This document shows positions 33,775 to 44,682 of a stretch of DNA of 64,000 bases, piece after piece. The DNA is from Reticulitermes speratus (taxonomy: Eukaryota > Arthropoda > Insecta > Blattodea > Rhinotermitidae): contig JAJKFL010000014.1 in assembly GCA_021186555.1 (NCBI GenBank), positions 43,980,700 through 44,044,699 on the forward strand, in the 5' to 3' direction. Position 1 is the first letter of the stretch. Every line of letters begins with the position of its first letter. Below the pieces are notes generated by a model, which ran no database searches, had not been told where the DNA came from, and saw only the letters and a list, made by a program, of their open reading frames with translations. Made by a program: the position numbers and the translations under genes.

Positions 33775-35064
33775 ATATATAAATATTCAGTCCGTACCGC
33801 GCAGTAAACACACTCCGTCTCAGTTATACAAACCAGTCAGTTAATGCTGTACAGTGAAATAATCGCTGTTTGTTCTGAGATCCACACAAAACACATAAAT
33901 ACAGTCCGTACCGCGCAGTAAACACACTCCGTCTCAGTTATACAAACCAGTCAGTTAATGTTGTACAGTGAAATAATCGCTGTTTGTTCTGAGATCCACA
34001 CAAAACACATAACTACACTGTGTGGGCAGAACGTAGAATTTGTGAATGTTAAACGTATTGATACATAAATATTCAGTTCGTACCGCGCAGTAAACACACT
34101 CCGTCTCAGTTATACAAACCAGTCAGTTAATGCTGTACAGTGCAATAATCGCTGTTTGTTCTGAGATCCACACAAAACACATAACTACACTGTGTGGGCA
34201 GAACGTAGAATTTGTGAATGTTAAACGTATTGATATATAAATATTCAGTTCGTACCGTGCAGTAAACACACTCCGTCTCAGTTATACAAACCAGTCAGTT
34301 AATGCTGTACAGTGCAATAATCGCTGTTTGTTCTGAGATCCACACAAAACACATAACTACACTGTGTGGGCAGAACGTAGAATTTGTGAATGTTAAACGT
34401 ATTGATATATAAATATTCAGTTCGTACCGCGCAGTAAACACACTCCGTCTCAGTTATACAAACCAGTCAGTTAATGTTGTATAGGTAAATAATCGCTGTT
34501 TGTTCTGAGATCCACACAAAACACATAAATACAGCTTGTACCGTGCAGTAAACACACTCCGTCTCAGTTATACAAACCAGTCAGTTAATGCTGTACAGTG
34601 CAATAATCGCTGTTTGTTCTGAGATCCACACAAAACACATAACTACACTGTGTGGGCAGAACGTAGAATTTGTGAATGTTAAACGTATTGATATATAAAT
34701 ATTCAGTTCGTACCGTGCAGTAAACACACTCCGTCTCAGTTATACAAACCAGTCAGTTAATGCTGTACAGTGCAATAATCGCTGTTTGTTCTGAGATCCA
34801 CACAAAACACATAACTACACTGTGTGGGCAGAACGTAGAATTTGTGAATGTTAAACGTATTGATATATAAATATTCAGTTCGTACCGCGCAGTAAACACA
34901 CTCCGTCTCAGTTATACAAACCAGTCAGTTAATGTTGTACAGTGAAATAATCGCTGTTTGTTCTGAGATCCACACAAAACACATAAATACACTGTGTGGG
35001 CAGAACGTAGAATTTGTGAATGTTAAACCTGGTGGTATATATAGTAACCACTGGGCTTTAAAAG
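33775..35064 (-). mobile_element. mobile satellite element, copy 4 (114- and 172-base units)
   Basis: Same repeat as copies 1-3 but inverted. It starts with the complement of cggtacggactgaatattta. In the right half most units are about 172 bases: the 114-base unit plus a 58-base spacer with ttaaacgtattgatatataa. It ends at 35064 with the complement of cctttaaagcccagtggtta, as in copies 1 and 3. This orientation shows that the outer ends travel with the array. Confidence 0.78.
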
Positions 35065-36362
35065 TTTCTTTAACCGCAGCAACAACTTTACCTTTACAGA
35101 GATCACACACAATGTGAAAAACTGTTTTCCGTACTACGTGACGTATGTATGTATGTATGTATATGCACTTAACATTAGTCAGTGTGACTATGTGACGTGG
35201 AATGCAGCATGAAGCCCAAGATGCACAGATCAGTATAGTTGCAAATGTCATCTTTACCAACAGTGTATAAACCGTCCTGGCTTGTTCCGTGTTCATTGTT
35301 CTGTCCATCTTTTTCTTGGGTCGAGCCACGTGTCTTCTGCACGTTGGAATCTGTTCATACAGATGATCGTGCTTGTGACATCCATTGTTAGTAAGTATTA
35401 TGTGACCTTACGTGTATAATCTACAGTACTTCCAATTATTTATGTGTATTTAATTACCTCTTCATGTGTGTTGTGGTCATATAATTGATAATCTGCAAAT
35501 CACCTCCAAATTCCATTTCCGCTGTCTCAGTTGTTTCGTGCCAGTTAATTGAAGTTCGGTTCTGACACACATTGTTACCTACCGGCAGTGTCTTGTGTAA
35601 TGGTAGTAATGTTTCCTTATTGTGCGTTCATTTGTGCCACACACACACACGTACTGGAGTTGTAGCTTGTTATGTAAGTCGTTATTATTTATAAGCAGTT
35701 ACATTCTCTCATTTCCTCTGCCAGTTTATTGTCAATAACTGTTTCCGCTCTGATGTGGTCACTTTCGTTAGCTCTGTGCCTTGTTGTAACGACGGAACTC
35801 TTGAGGTTGTGTTCCGTACAAATTGCGTTTAGTGTGATAATGCCAGCAGAAGGCTGTTGTGGCAGTTATCGCCTGATCGTTGGCAAACGAAATGGTGCCT
35901 GGAATTTCGTTACATTAAATGTTCTGCTAAAATCTTTTATTATGTACAACATTTGAGTCGCACAGATGATCTGTGCTGTATAATTGCTGTACTTTTTGAA
36001 AGTTTTGGGGTCTTTTTAAACTTTCACAATTCGTCAACGGATCAAAAATGTCTGTATCTAAGTAGGTATGTACTTCCGAGTCCAGATTTAAAATAACCGT
36101 TGTTTTTCATCGTCGTTTTGATCCTGGATGGTAGACGGAAGATTTTGATGCCAGGTTCTTTGTTGAGCTAGCTGAATCCAAAACGCACACTGTCCTTAAC
36201 GTCGCGCATTTCCTGTTAAAATACTGCGTGTGTTTCTTTGTTTTACTCAGCCTATGTTTTGCATCATTCAGCGGTACAAACTGACTGTTCCTCGAAACAT
36301 AGGCCTATTCGTTTTGAATTTCATCTGCTTGTGTTTTCGTGGTTTTTCTTAGTCTCTCTAGA
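35065..36362. other. unique spacer, AT-rich
   Basis: No gene was recognised. Small simple repeats: (TATG)n at about 35138-35162 and (AC)n at about 35638-35650. The 134-codon minus frame (34925-35329) is partly mobile satellite and is unsupported. Confidence 0.5.
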
Positions 36363-37706
36363 TAAACGCCGGACACAGTACAGATACACGCCGGACACAG
36401 TACAGCTAAACGCCGGACATATTACAGATGCACGCCGGACACAGTACAGATAAACGCCGGGCACAGCACAGATACACACCGGACACAGTACAGATACACG
36501 CCGGACACAGTACAGCTAAACGCCGGACATATTACAGATGCACGCCGGACACAGCACAGGTACACGCCGGACACAGCACAGATACACGCCGGACACAGTA
36601 CAGATACACGCCGGGCACAGCACAGATACACGCCGGGCACAGCACAGATACACGCCGGACACAGCACAGATACACGCCGGACACAGCACAGATACACGCC
36701 GGACACAGCACAGATACACGCCGGGCACAGCACAGATACACGCCGGACACAGCACAGATACACGCCGGGCACAGCACAGATACACGCCGGACACAGCACA
36801 GATACACGCCGGGCACAGCACAGATACACGCCGGACACAGCACAGATACACGCCGGACACAGCACAGATACACGCCGGACACAGCACAGATACACGCCGG
36901 GCACAGCACAGATACACGCCGGGCACAGCACAGATACACGCCGGACACAGCACAGATACACGCCGGACACAGCACAGATACACGCCGGACACAGCACAGA
37001 TACACGCCGGACACAGCACAGATACACGCCGGACACAGCACAGATACACGCCGGACACAGCACAGATACACGCCGGACACAGCACAGATACACGCCGGAC
37101 ACAGCACAGATACACGCCGGACACAGCACAGATACACGCCGGACACAGCACAGATACACGCCGGACACAGCACAGATACACGCCGGGCACAGCACAGATA
37201 CACGCCGGGCACAGCACAGATACACGCCGGACACAGCACAGATACACGCCGGACACAGCACAGATACACGCCGGACACAGCACAGATACACGCCGGACAC
37301 AGCACAGATACACGCCGGACACAGCACAGATACACGCCGGACACAGCACAGATACACGCCGGACACAGCACAGATACACGCCGGACACAGCACAGATACA
37401 CGCCGGACACAGCACAGATACACGCCGGACACAGCACAGATACACGCCGGGCACAGCACAGATACACGCCGGACACAGCACAGATACACGCCGGACACAG
37501 CACAGATACACGCCGGACACAGCACAGATACACGCCGGACACAGCACAGATACACGCCGGGCACAGCACAGATACACGCCGGACACAGCACAGATACACG
37601 CCGGACACAGCACAGATACACCGCGGACACAGCACAGATACACGCCGGACACAGCACAGATACACGCCGGACACAGCACAGATACACGCCGGACACAGCA
37701 CAGATC
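36363..37706. repeat. 22-base tandem array, about 61 copies
   Basis: Unit is gatacacgccggacacagca followed by ca. Most variation is A or G in ccggAcacag/ccggGcacag. A 110-base block with a variant unit (ctaaacgccggacatattac) is repeated at 36401 and 36511. No unit contains a stop in any of the six frames, so more than 400 codons stay open on both strands; this is not evidence of a gene. Confidence 0.98.
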
Positions 37707-38825
37707 CCTGCGGCAGGTCATAATCGCTTCCTTCAAAATTTTTACCCACTCAGAATTTATAATAATTTTCCCTCCTAACAACTAACCAATAAACTCCATG
37801 GAACACAGAACGTTTGAAGCTGCTAGTTGCCCAACTACTGAAATGAACTGCCTTTGATGGAGCTCGATGTCTCGTTGCCTCGTGGACAGTAGCGCTCTCA
37901 TTTGTGAGACTGTATCATTTTGTTTGTTACGGTGAGATGTTGGTGCCTTGCCCAACTGCAGACGCAGTACCACTCCTTGTCGGACGTCTCCAACTGCTTA
38001 TTCAGTACATTCGCTTCTAACCGCCACATCTGGAGATCGTCTCTATCCACAACACATGGCCTCGCTGTGCTGTGGTGGCTAAGACCCACTTTAAAATCGT
38101 AACTTTTCAGTGTTTTGTCCCCAGCCAGTTTCAAAATATGTAAACGAATGAGCGGATGATTCTTTCTGTGGGGGGGGGGGGGGGGGTTCTTATTCATTCT
38201 GTTCATTTGAAGTGCACCAAATTTTAGCTGTGTGTGTATTTTTGTACAGTGTATGATATTGGTACATTTCATTTTATTTACGTGCCTGAGTGCATATTTT
38301 CTTGGCGAGTCGATTCCTAAGATTCTGTTGAGTCTGAGTGAACAACAGACTGTTTACGATTTGTCTGAATTTATAAAAAGAAACTAAGTTGACGTAATTG
38401 ATTTTGTGAATTCATTCAGTCAGGATTTTGTTTTTTGTATCCAGTTTCAGAACTGTGAAGTCTGCACATCGCTGACCGCCTGAACACATCTTGAGGCGGT
38501 TACAATCGCAATGCTATTATTGTGCCGGTTTGCAACAAATTCCGAGTATGACCAAATTCTGATGTTACTGTAGCGTAGAAACAGCAGATATCAACGAACT
38601 GAAACATGGAACAATGTGGCCTTGAGTGCTCGCCGCCTCGCGGTGGTCCGCCAAAGTAGTGATAGCTTATGTGGCGCCGTCTTGCCAAGTGTGTGTCAGT
38701 TTTTAGGCCGTTGGGATGCTGACATGCTGGGCCAGCGGATATACTTAGCTGATGAGGGGAGCACAGCGCGATCAAGTGACCGCGTGTTCCAATAACACGG
38801 AACAGGTCACGTGGTTAACTGCACT
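37707..38825. other. unique spacer with a possible broken coding stretch
   Basis: Contains the candidate described at 37785-38120, a 17-base G run at 38170-38186 and otherwise unrecognised sequence up to the 50-base array. Confidence 0.45.
37785..38120 (-). pseudogene. unrecognised coding-like stretch with a frameshift
   Basis: Two minus-strand frames join naturally if one frame change is allowed near 37960. The upstream part has DLQMWRLEANVLNKQLETSD and KEWY; the downstream part has LGKAPTSHRNKQND, then MRALLSTRQRDIELHQRQ, ending at a stop at 37782. Composition is protein-like, with charged, possibly helical segments and no repeat. A tcttag before ccaccacag near 38083 could be a splice acceptor. 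I do not recognise the family; it may be an exon, a transposon gene remnant or chance. Confidence 0.3.
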
Positions 38826-39622
38826 AAAAGTATTGAAGTGCAGTGTGTGGCACAGTATCAATTTTTTACTACAGTAAAAGTATTGAAGTGCAGTGTGTGG
38901 CACAGTATCAGTTTTTGACTACAGTAAAAGTATTGAAGTGCAGTGTGTGGCACAGTATCAGTTTTTGATTACAGTAAAAGTATTGAAGTGCAGTGTGTGG
39001 CACAGTATCAATTTTTTACTACAGTAAAAGTATTGAAGTGCAGTGTGTGGCACAGTATCAGTTTTTGACTACAGTAAAAGTATTGAAGTGCAGTGTGTGG
39101 CACAGTATCAGTTTTTGATTACAGTAAAAGTATTGAAGTGCAGTGTGTGGCACAGTATCAATTTTTTACTACAGTAAAAGTATTGAAGTGCAGTGTGTGG
39201 CACAGTATCAGTTTTTGATTACAGTAAACGTATTGAAGTGCAGTGTGTGGCACAGTATTAGTTTTTGACTACAGTAAAAGTATTGAAGTGCAGTGTGTGG
39301 CACAGTATCAGTTTTTGACTACAGTAAAAATATTGAAGTGCAGTGTGTGGCACAGTATAAATTTTTTACTACAGTAAAAGTATTGAAGTGCAGTGTGTGG
39401 CACAGTATCAGTTTTTGATTACAGTAAAGTATTGAAGTGCAGTGTGTGGCACAGTATCAGTTTTTGACTACAGTAAAAGTATTGAAGTGCAGTGTGTGGC
39501 ACAGTATCAGTTTTTGATTACAGTAAACGTATTGAAGTGCAGTGTGTGGCACAGTATCAGTTTTTGACTACAGTAAAAGTATTGAAGTGCAGTGTGTGGC
39601 ACAGTATCAGTTTTTGACTACA
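38826..39622. repeat. 50-base tandem array, 16 copies, with a 150-base higher-order period
   Basis: Unit is acagtaaaagtattgaagtg, cagtgtgtggcacagtatca and a variable last block. The last block takes three forms (attttttact, gtttttgact, gtttttgatt) that follow the order 1-2-3-1-2-3 over the first six units and partly later. The right end stops directly against a truncated SINE. Confidence 0.97.
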
Positions 39623-39941
39623 GCCCCAGGGCCGGTCTGGACGGCTGCGAAAAATCTCGCCCCGCACCGGGATTTTTTTGTTGTCTGTCCCGGGTTTTTC
39701 CCCTTTGATCCATTTTTGTACTGTTTAAATCCTTTCGTCCTTCATGTCACTTTACGTTCCATGCTACCGTCCTTACAACAAACACAACACAAACATCCAT
39801 GCCACCGGTGGGATTCGAACCCACGATCCTAGTAAGCGAGCGGCCGAAGACCCACGCCTTAGACCGCGCGGCCACTGGGATCGGCGATTCGATCCCCAGA
39901 CCGTAGCCTGTCGCTATACCGACTGAGCTATCCCGGCCCTG
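39623..39941 (-). mobile_element. SINE S1, truncated by the array and split by an S3 insertion
   Basis: The S1 parts are 39623-39673 (gggccggtctggacggctg and cgccccgcaccgggat) and 39885-39941 (gattcgatccccagaccgta and ccgactgagctatcccgg). The 3' half is missing where the 50-base array begins. The interior is interrupted by an S3 SINE exactly between caccgggat and tcgatcc. Confidence 0.88.
39674..39884 (-). mobile_element. tRNA-Leu-like SINE, family S3 subfamily, nested in S1
   Basis: Minus-strand head cagtggccgcgcggtctaag then gcgtgggtcttcggcc, B box gtgggttcgaatcccacc. The body differs from the other S3 copies (ggatgtttgtgttgtgtttg) and ends in a T-rich stretch, seen as ttttttt on this strand's left side. 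It may be a second subfamily sharing the tRNA-like head. Confidence 0.82.
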
Positions 39942-40379
39942 GCTGGGGTATGGTCTCAAGAAAATGTGGAAGTGCACGCCGGTGACATAGTGTCTGTTGA
40001 ACAAGTTTCGTGGTGTGTGAAGTCCAGCACCAACGTACACAGCTCTACGTTCTGCCCACAGCGTGTTTGAATGGATCTCAGAATGGCGTGGAAACCAGAA
40101 AGCGACAGTAGTTTACTGTGTTTCCTCTCTTTCTCCTTTCCTTGCTTCTTCGCGTGTTCTGGAAGTCGCCACCGGACTGTGCCGGGTCTCCGCTGCAGTT
40201 GCCACTGTGTGGATACAAGAAGTGAGGAATTAAAGACAGCAGAAGTCTTCGCTGCTTGGCGTTTGTCCGTCAAGGCCAAAGCTACTCCTAGGATGAAGAC
40301 TTCGTGCTCAGTTTAGGATGACGAGGCCAAGGTCGTTCTTATGAACACGATTTACCGTCGGCCAGAGTTTGAACAGGAG
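39942..40379. other. unique spacer with a mobile-satellite relic
   Basis: At 40042-40085 tacgttctgcccaca and tggatctcagaa are in the same order as in the mobile satellite unit, with an internal deletion. No gene was recognised; frames at 39956-40279 (minus) and 40071-40316 (plus) overlap and are unsupported. Confidence 0.5.
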
Positions 40380-40625
40380 GGAGGATAGCTCAGTGCGTAT
40401 AGTGACCAGGCGAGGACTCAGCTCGATTCCTGGCAGGAGCAAGATATTTCTTTATCCTTCAGAGTATCCATATCGGCTCTGGGAACCGCGTAGCCTCGTA
40501 TACAATTAGTAGTGGAGGTAAAGCGGCCGGTCCGTGAAGCTGGCCGCCCACCACATATGGTGCCAAGGTTACGAATATATGGAGCCATACTCCCACTTCT
40601 CATACGCCTTTGTGGCGGTGTGCTC
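40380..40625 (+). mobile_element. tRNA-derived SINE, family S1, diverged
   Basis: Head gaggatagctcagtgcgtat, B-box-like cagctcgattcctggc, body with ctctgggaaccgcgtag, taaagcggccggtccgtga and gccgcccaccacatatgg. Near full length, with low similarity to the younger copies. Confidence 0.82.
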
Positions 40626-41045
40626 AGTTAAACATATGAGCTATTATTCAACCATGGTTTGAATTCCTCTCAGCTGTCTTCCGGAGTATTGCAGTATGTG
40701 TGGAGTTATCCACCGAGTCAGCCAACAGAATGACCGAAGTACAAGTTGTTCCCGGATAGTGGCAGTCCAATCATTGTTCAGTGCCGTGCTGAGAGAGGCG
40801 CCACCAGTCCGTTTCCTAAGCTAGTTAAATGCCGTCAGTATCCTAATTTTAATACCAGCCTCCTCTCACGTGGAGCTTGGCTGGCCCAATGACCCGCAGG
40901 TAGGCTGTCACGTCAGCGTGTACACCGTTACTGGCGCATTTGTCAAATACACCAGTCGTGTGAATGCGGCCGTGTTTAAGGGTCGTTTAAATGTAGTCGA
41001 CTCCTAACGTCCTGCGTCTGTACGCGTATTGAGAGGATTTAAGTA
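40626..41045. other. unique spacer
   Basis: No gene or repeat was recognised. Confidence 0.5.
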
Positions 41046-41410
41046 CAGTCGAACTCGGTTATAACGTCATAAAGGAACTGAATATTTTGTGTCGTTATAA
41101 ACGAGTGTCGTTATAAACGAGTGTCGTTATAAACGAGTGTCGTTATAACCGAGGAGTATAATGTAAGGATTAAACAATAACGAATTAAGTCTAAATCAAA
41201 CAACAAATGCACAAGAATTATTGGTAAGTGTAAAAATACATTTTCAACCCCTACATATGTTTCAGTATTTATATACTTACCAATAATTCTTGTACGATAA
41301 ATTGCACGGTATACAAAACATAAAGGAGTGAAGAATTAATTGGTAGCACATAATATCTGACGTTATAGACGAGGTGTCGCGTAAACCTATGTCGTTATAA
41401 CCGGTTTCTG
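41046..41410. mobile_element. Tigger/pogo-like MITE with internal tandem repeat and hairpin
   Basis: Left end cagtcgaactcggttataac and right end cgttataaccggtttctg form imperfect inverted repeats; a TA precedes the left end and CA follows the right. Near the left end gtcgttataaacgagt is repeated three times. The middle contains a 19-base perfect inverted pair, acaagaattattggtaagt (about 41210) and acttaccaataattcttgt (about 41275). No coding region. Confidence 0.65.
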
Positions 41411-42130
41411 CATTATTTGATTTTTTTTTTTTGCATTTTGTAATTGTCATCATTTTATCATTGTGTAATGCATTAGTTATATATTGATGTATGCATTGTT
41501 GTATATTGATGTATGCATTGTTGTACTATTGATGTATGCATTGTCTTGTTATATTGATGTGTGCAATATTACATTTATGTAAACTTCTATTTACGGTTGT
41601 TGTGCTCCTTGATAATGGCACTTTAAGGGCCGAAAGGTGACGTAGTTTGCATATAACGCGGACTGTTTCGGGTGTATTTGTTGTTTCGTTCAGTGTGCAA
41701 GGTACTCTGTATCGTGTGCGCTGACGTCATGTGTTCAGTCCTTAACAATCGCGATAAACAGTCGACTGTGCATGCATTGCATGACCCGGTTCGCACCGCA
41801 GCAGTTCGCTTCGTGTTGCACGTATTTACGTGGTACAGGGGGCAGGAGAGCAGAGTGATACGTGCCTGCTGCATGACTGATTACGTTCAGAGACGTCACT
41901 TCGGACTGACATGAAACTTGCGCACTGTGACGTCATCTGAGCACAGCAACATGGGCGGTGTGTCTGAGTAGTCGCCGCTGTTACGGCCGGAATAACGTGT
42001 GCGGCCTGTCGCATGCACTGTCCCTAGCCACGCAGTTGCGTACACGACCAGCAAAAATCCTTTTTTTTTAGAAGGGCCCCGCAGCAGATGTTACGGACGC
42101 ACCGCAGCCTTAAGGCTTATTGTGCAAACC
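41411..42130. other. unique spacer with a short tandem repeat and a hairpin motif
   Basis: Holds the repeat at 41474-41575 and a degenerate hammerhead-like motif at about 41607-41640 (ttgataatggc ... ggccgaaaggtg). Frames around 41623-42014 overlap on both strands and are unsupported. Confidence 0.45.
41474..41575 (+). repeat. short tandem repeat, about 4 copies
   Basis: tatattgatgtatgcattgt is repeated with small insertions. Confidence 0.85.
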
Positions 42131-42352
42131 TGTGATGAAGATGATCAGTTTTTTTTTTCATTTTTCCAAGTCATAGTGCACCGGTGGAATGAAATTGAGA
42201 GGGGAAAACCGAAGTACTCGGGGGGGGGGGAACCTGTCCCAGTGCTACTTTGTCCACCACAAATCCCGCATGGACTGACCTGGGATAGAACCCGGGCCTC
42301 CGCGGTGAGAGGTCGGCGACTAACCGCCTGAGCCACGGCACAGCCTGGGCAC
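42131..42352 (-). mobile_element. tRNA-derived SINE, family S2, truncated
   Basis: Minus-strand head gtggctcaggcggttagtcg, B box gggttctatcccaggtc, then gcgggatttgtggtggac and tcaatttcattccaccgg. The 3' third is missing. An 11-base G run lies inside at 42220-42230. Confidence 0.9.
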
Positions 42353-42421
42353 CGGTTTTCTTTCAAATGTTGACAGTCTGCTACCAGACGTCACTGTGTC
42401 ATTACCCGGCGAGCCACGATC

Positions 42422-42492
42422 TATATATATATATTCCGTTCTGTTTATCCTTCTTTTAGTTCATCTTGCCCTCTCTCTCTCTCTCTCTCTCT
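42422..42492 (+). repeat. (TA)n and (CT)n microsatellites
   Basis: tatatatatatata at about 42421-42434 and an alternating ct run at about 42471-42492. Confidence 0.9.
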
Positions 42493-42585
42493 GCTAACGA
42501 TATGTTCTCCTTTTCTACGTACACGCAATCATGGCGACCTTGAGGGAAAGTTAAAACAAATTTGAGGTTTGTATTGTTCTGAAGA

Positions 42586-44682
42586 TACGTGTGGCACTTG
42601 TAGCGTCGTAGCATTAAGATACGTGTGGCACTTGTAGCGTCGTAGCATTAAGATACGTGTGGCACTTGTAGCGTCGTAGCATTAAGATACGTGTGGCACT
42701 TGTAGCGTCGTAGCATTAAGATACGTGTGGCACTTTGTAGCGTCGTAGCATTAAGATACGTGTGGCACTTGTAGCGTCGTAGCATTAAGATACGTGTGGC
42801 ACTTGTAGCGTCGTAGCATTAAGATACGTGTGGCACTTGTAGCGTCGTAGCATTAAGATACGTGTGGCACTTGTAGTGTCGTAGCATTAAGATACGTGTG
42901 GCACTTTGTAGCGTCGTAGCATTAAGATACGTGTGGCACTTGTAGCGTCGTAGCATTAAGATACGTGTGGCACTTGTAGTGTCGTAGCATTAAGATACGT
43001 GTGGCACTTTGTAGCGTCGTAGCATTAAGATACGTGTGGCACTTGTAGCGTCGTAGCATTAAGATACGTGTGGCACTTTGTAGCGTCGTAGCATTAAGAT
43101 ACGTGTGGCACTTTGTAGCGTCGTAGCATTAAGATACGTGTGGCACTTTGTAGCGTCGTAGCATTAAGATACGTGTGGCACTTTGTAACGTCGTAGCATT
43201 AAGATACGTGTGGCACTTTGTAGTGTCGTAGCATTAAGATACGTGTGGTACTTTGTAGCGTCGTAGCATTAAGATACGCGTGGCACTTTGTAACGTCGTA
43301 GCATTAAGATACGTGTGGCACTTTGTAGCGTCGTAGCATTAAGATACGTGTGGCACTTTGTAGCGTCGTAGCATTAAGATACGTGTGGCACTTTGTAGCG
43401 TCGTAGCATTAAGATACGTGTGGCACTTTGTAACGTCGTAGCATTAAGATACGTGTGGCACTTTGTAGCGTCGTAGCATTAAGATACGTGTGGCACTTTG
43501 TAGCGTCGTAGCATTAAGATACGCGTGGCACTTTGTAACGTCGTAGCATTAAGATACGTGTGGCACTTTGTAACGTCGTAGCATTAAGATACGCGTGGCA
43601 CTTTGTAACGTCGTAGCATTAAGATGCGTGTGGCACTTTGTAGCGTCGTAGCATTAAGATGCGTGTGGCACTTTGTAGCGTCGTAGCATTAAGATACGTG
43701 TGGCACTTTGTAACGTCGTAGCATTAAGATACGCGTGGCATTTTGTAACGTCGTAGCATTAAGATACGTGTGGCACTTTGTAGCGTCGTAGCATTAAGAT
43801 ACGTGTGGCACTTTGTAGCGTCGTAGCATTAAGATACGTGTGGCACTTTGTAGCTTCGTAGCATTAAGATACGCGTAGCACTTTGTAACGTCGTAGCATT
43901 AAGATACGTGTGGGACTTTGTAACGTCGTGACATTAAGATACGTGTGGCACTTTGTAACGTCGTAGCATTAAGATACGTGTGGCACTTTGTAGCGTCGTA
44001 GCATGAAGATACGCGTGGCACTTTGTAGCGTCGTAGCATGAAGATACGCGTAGCACTTTGTAACGTCGTAGCATTAAGATACGCGTGGCACTTTGTAACG
44101 TCGTAGCATTAAGATACGTGTGGCACTTTGTAACGTCGTAGCATTAAGATACGTGTGGCACTTTGTAACGTCGTAGCATTAAGATACGTGTGGCACTTTG
44201 TAGCGTCGTAGCATTAAGATACGCGTGGCACTTTGTAACGTCGTAGCATTAAGATACGCGTGGCACTTTGTAACGTCGTAGCATTAAGATACGTGTGGCA
44301 CTTTGTAGCGTCGTAGCATTAAGATACGTGTGGCACTTTGTAGCGTCGTAACATTAAGATACGTGTGGCACTTTGTAGCGTCGTAACATTAAGATACGTG
44401 TGGCACTTTGTAGCGTCGTAGCATTAAGATACTTGTGGCACTTTGTAACGTCGTAGCATTAAGATACGTGTGGCACTTTGTAGCGTCGTAGCATTAAGAT
44501 ACGTGTGGCACTTTGTAGCGTCGTAGCATTAAGATACGTGTGGCACTTTGTAGCGTCGTAACATTAAGATACTTGTGGCACTTTGTAGCGTCGTAGCATT
44601 AAGATACGTGTGGCACTTTGTAACGTCGTAACATTAAGATACTTGTGGCACTTTGTAGCGTCGTAGCATTAAGATACGTGTG
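42586..44682. repeat. 34/35-base tandem array, about 60 copies
   Basis: Unit is gcattaagatacgtgtggca followed by cttgtagcgtcgta (34 bases) or ctttgtagcgtcgta (35). The left part is mostly the 34-base form and the right part almost only the 35-base form. Frequent variants are acgcgtgg and taacgtcgta. It ends abruptly inside a SINE at 44683. Confidence 0.98.

Noticed and set aside
36422-37785. Open frames of more than 400 codons on both strands
   Set aside because: They are produced by a 22-base tandem repeat without stop codons; all six frames are open and the peptides are purely periodic.
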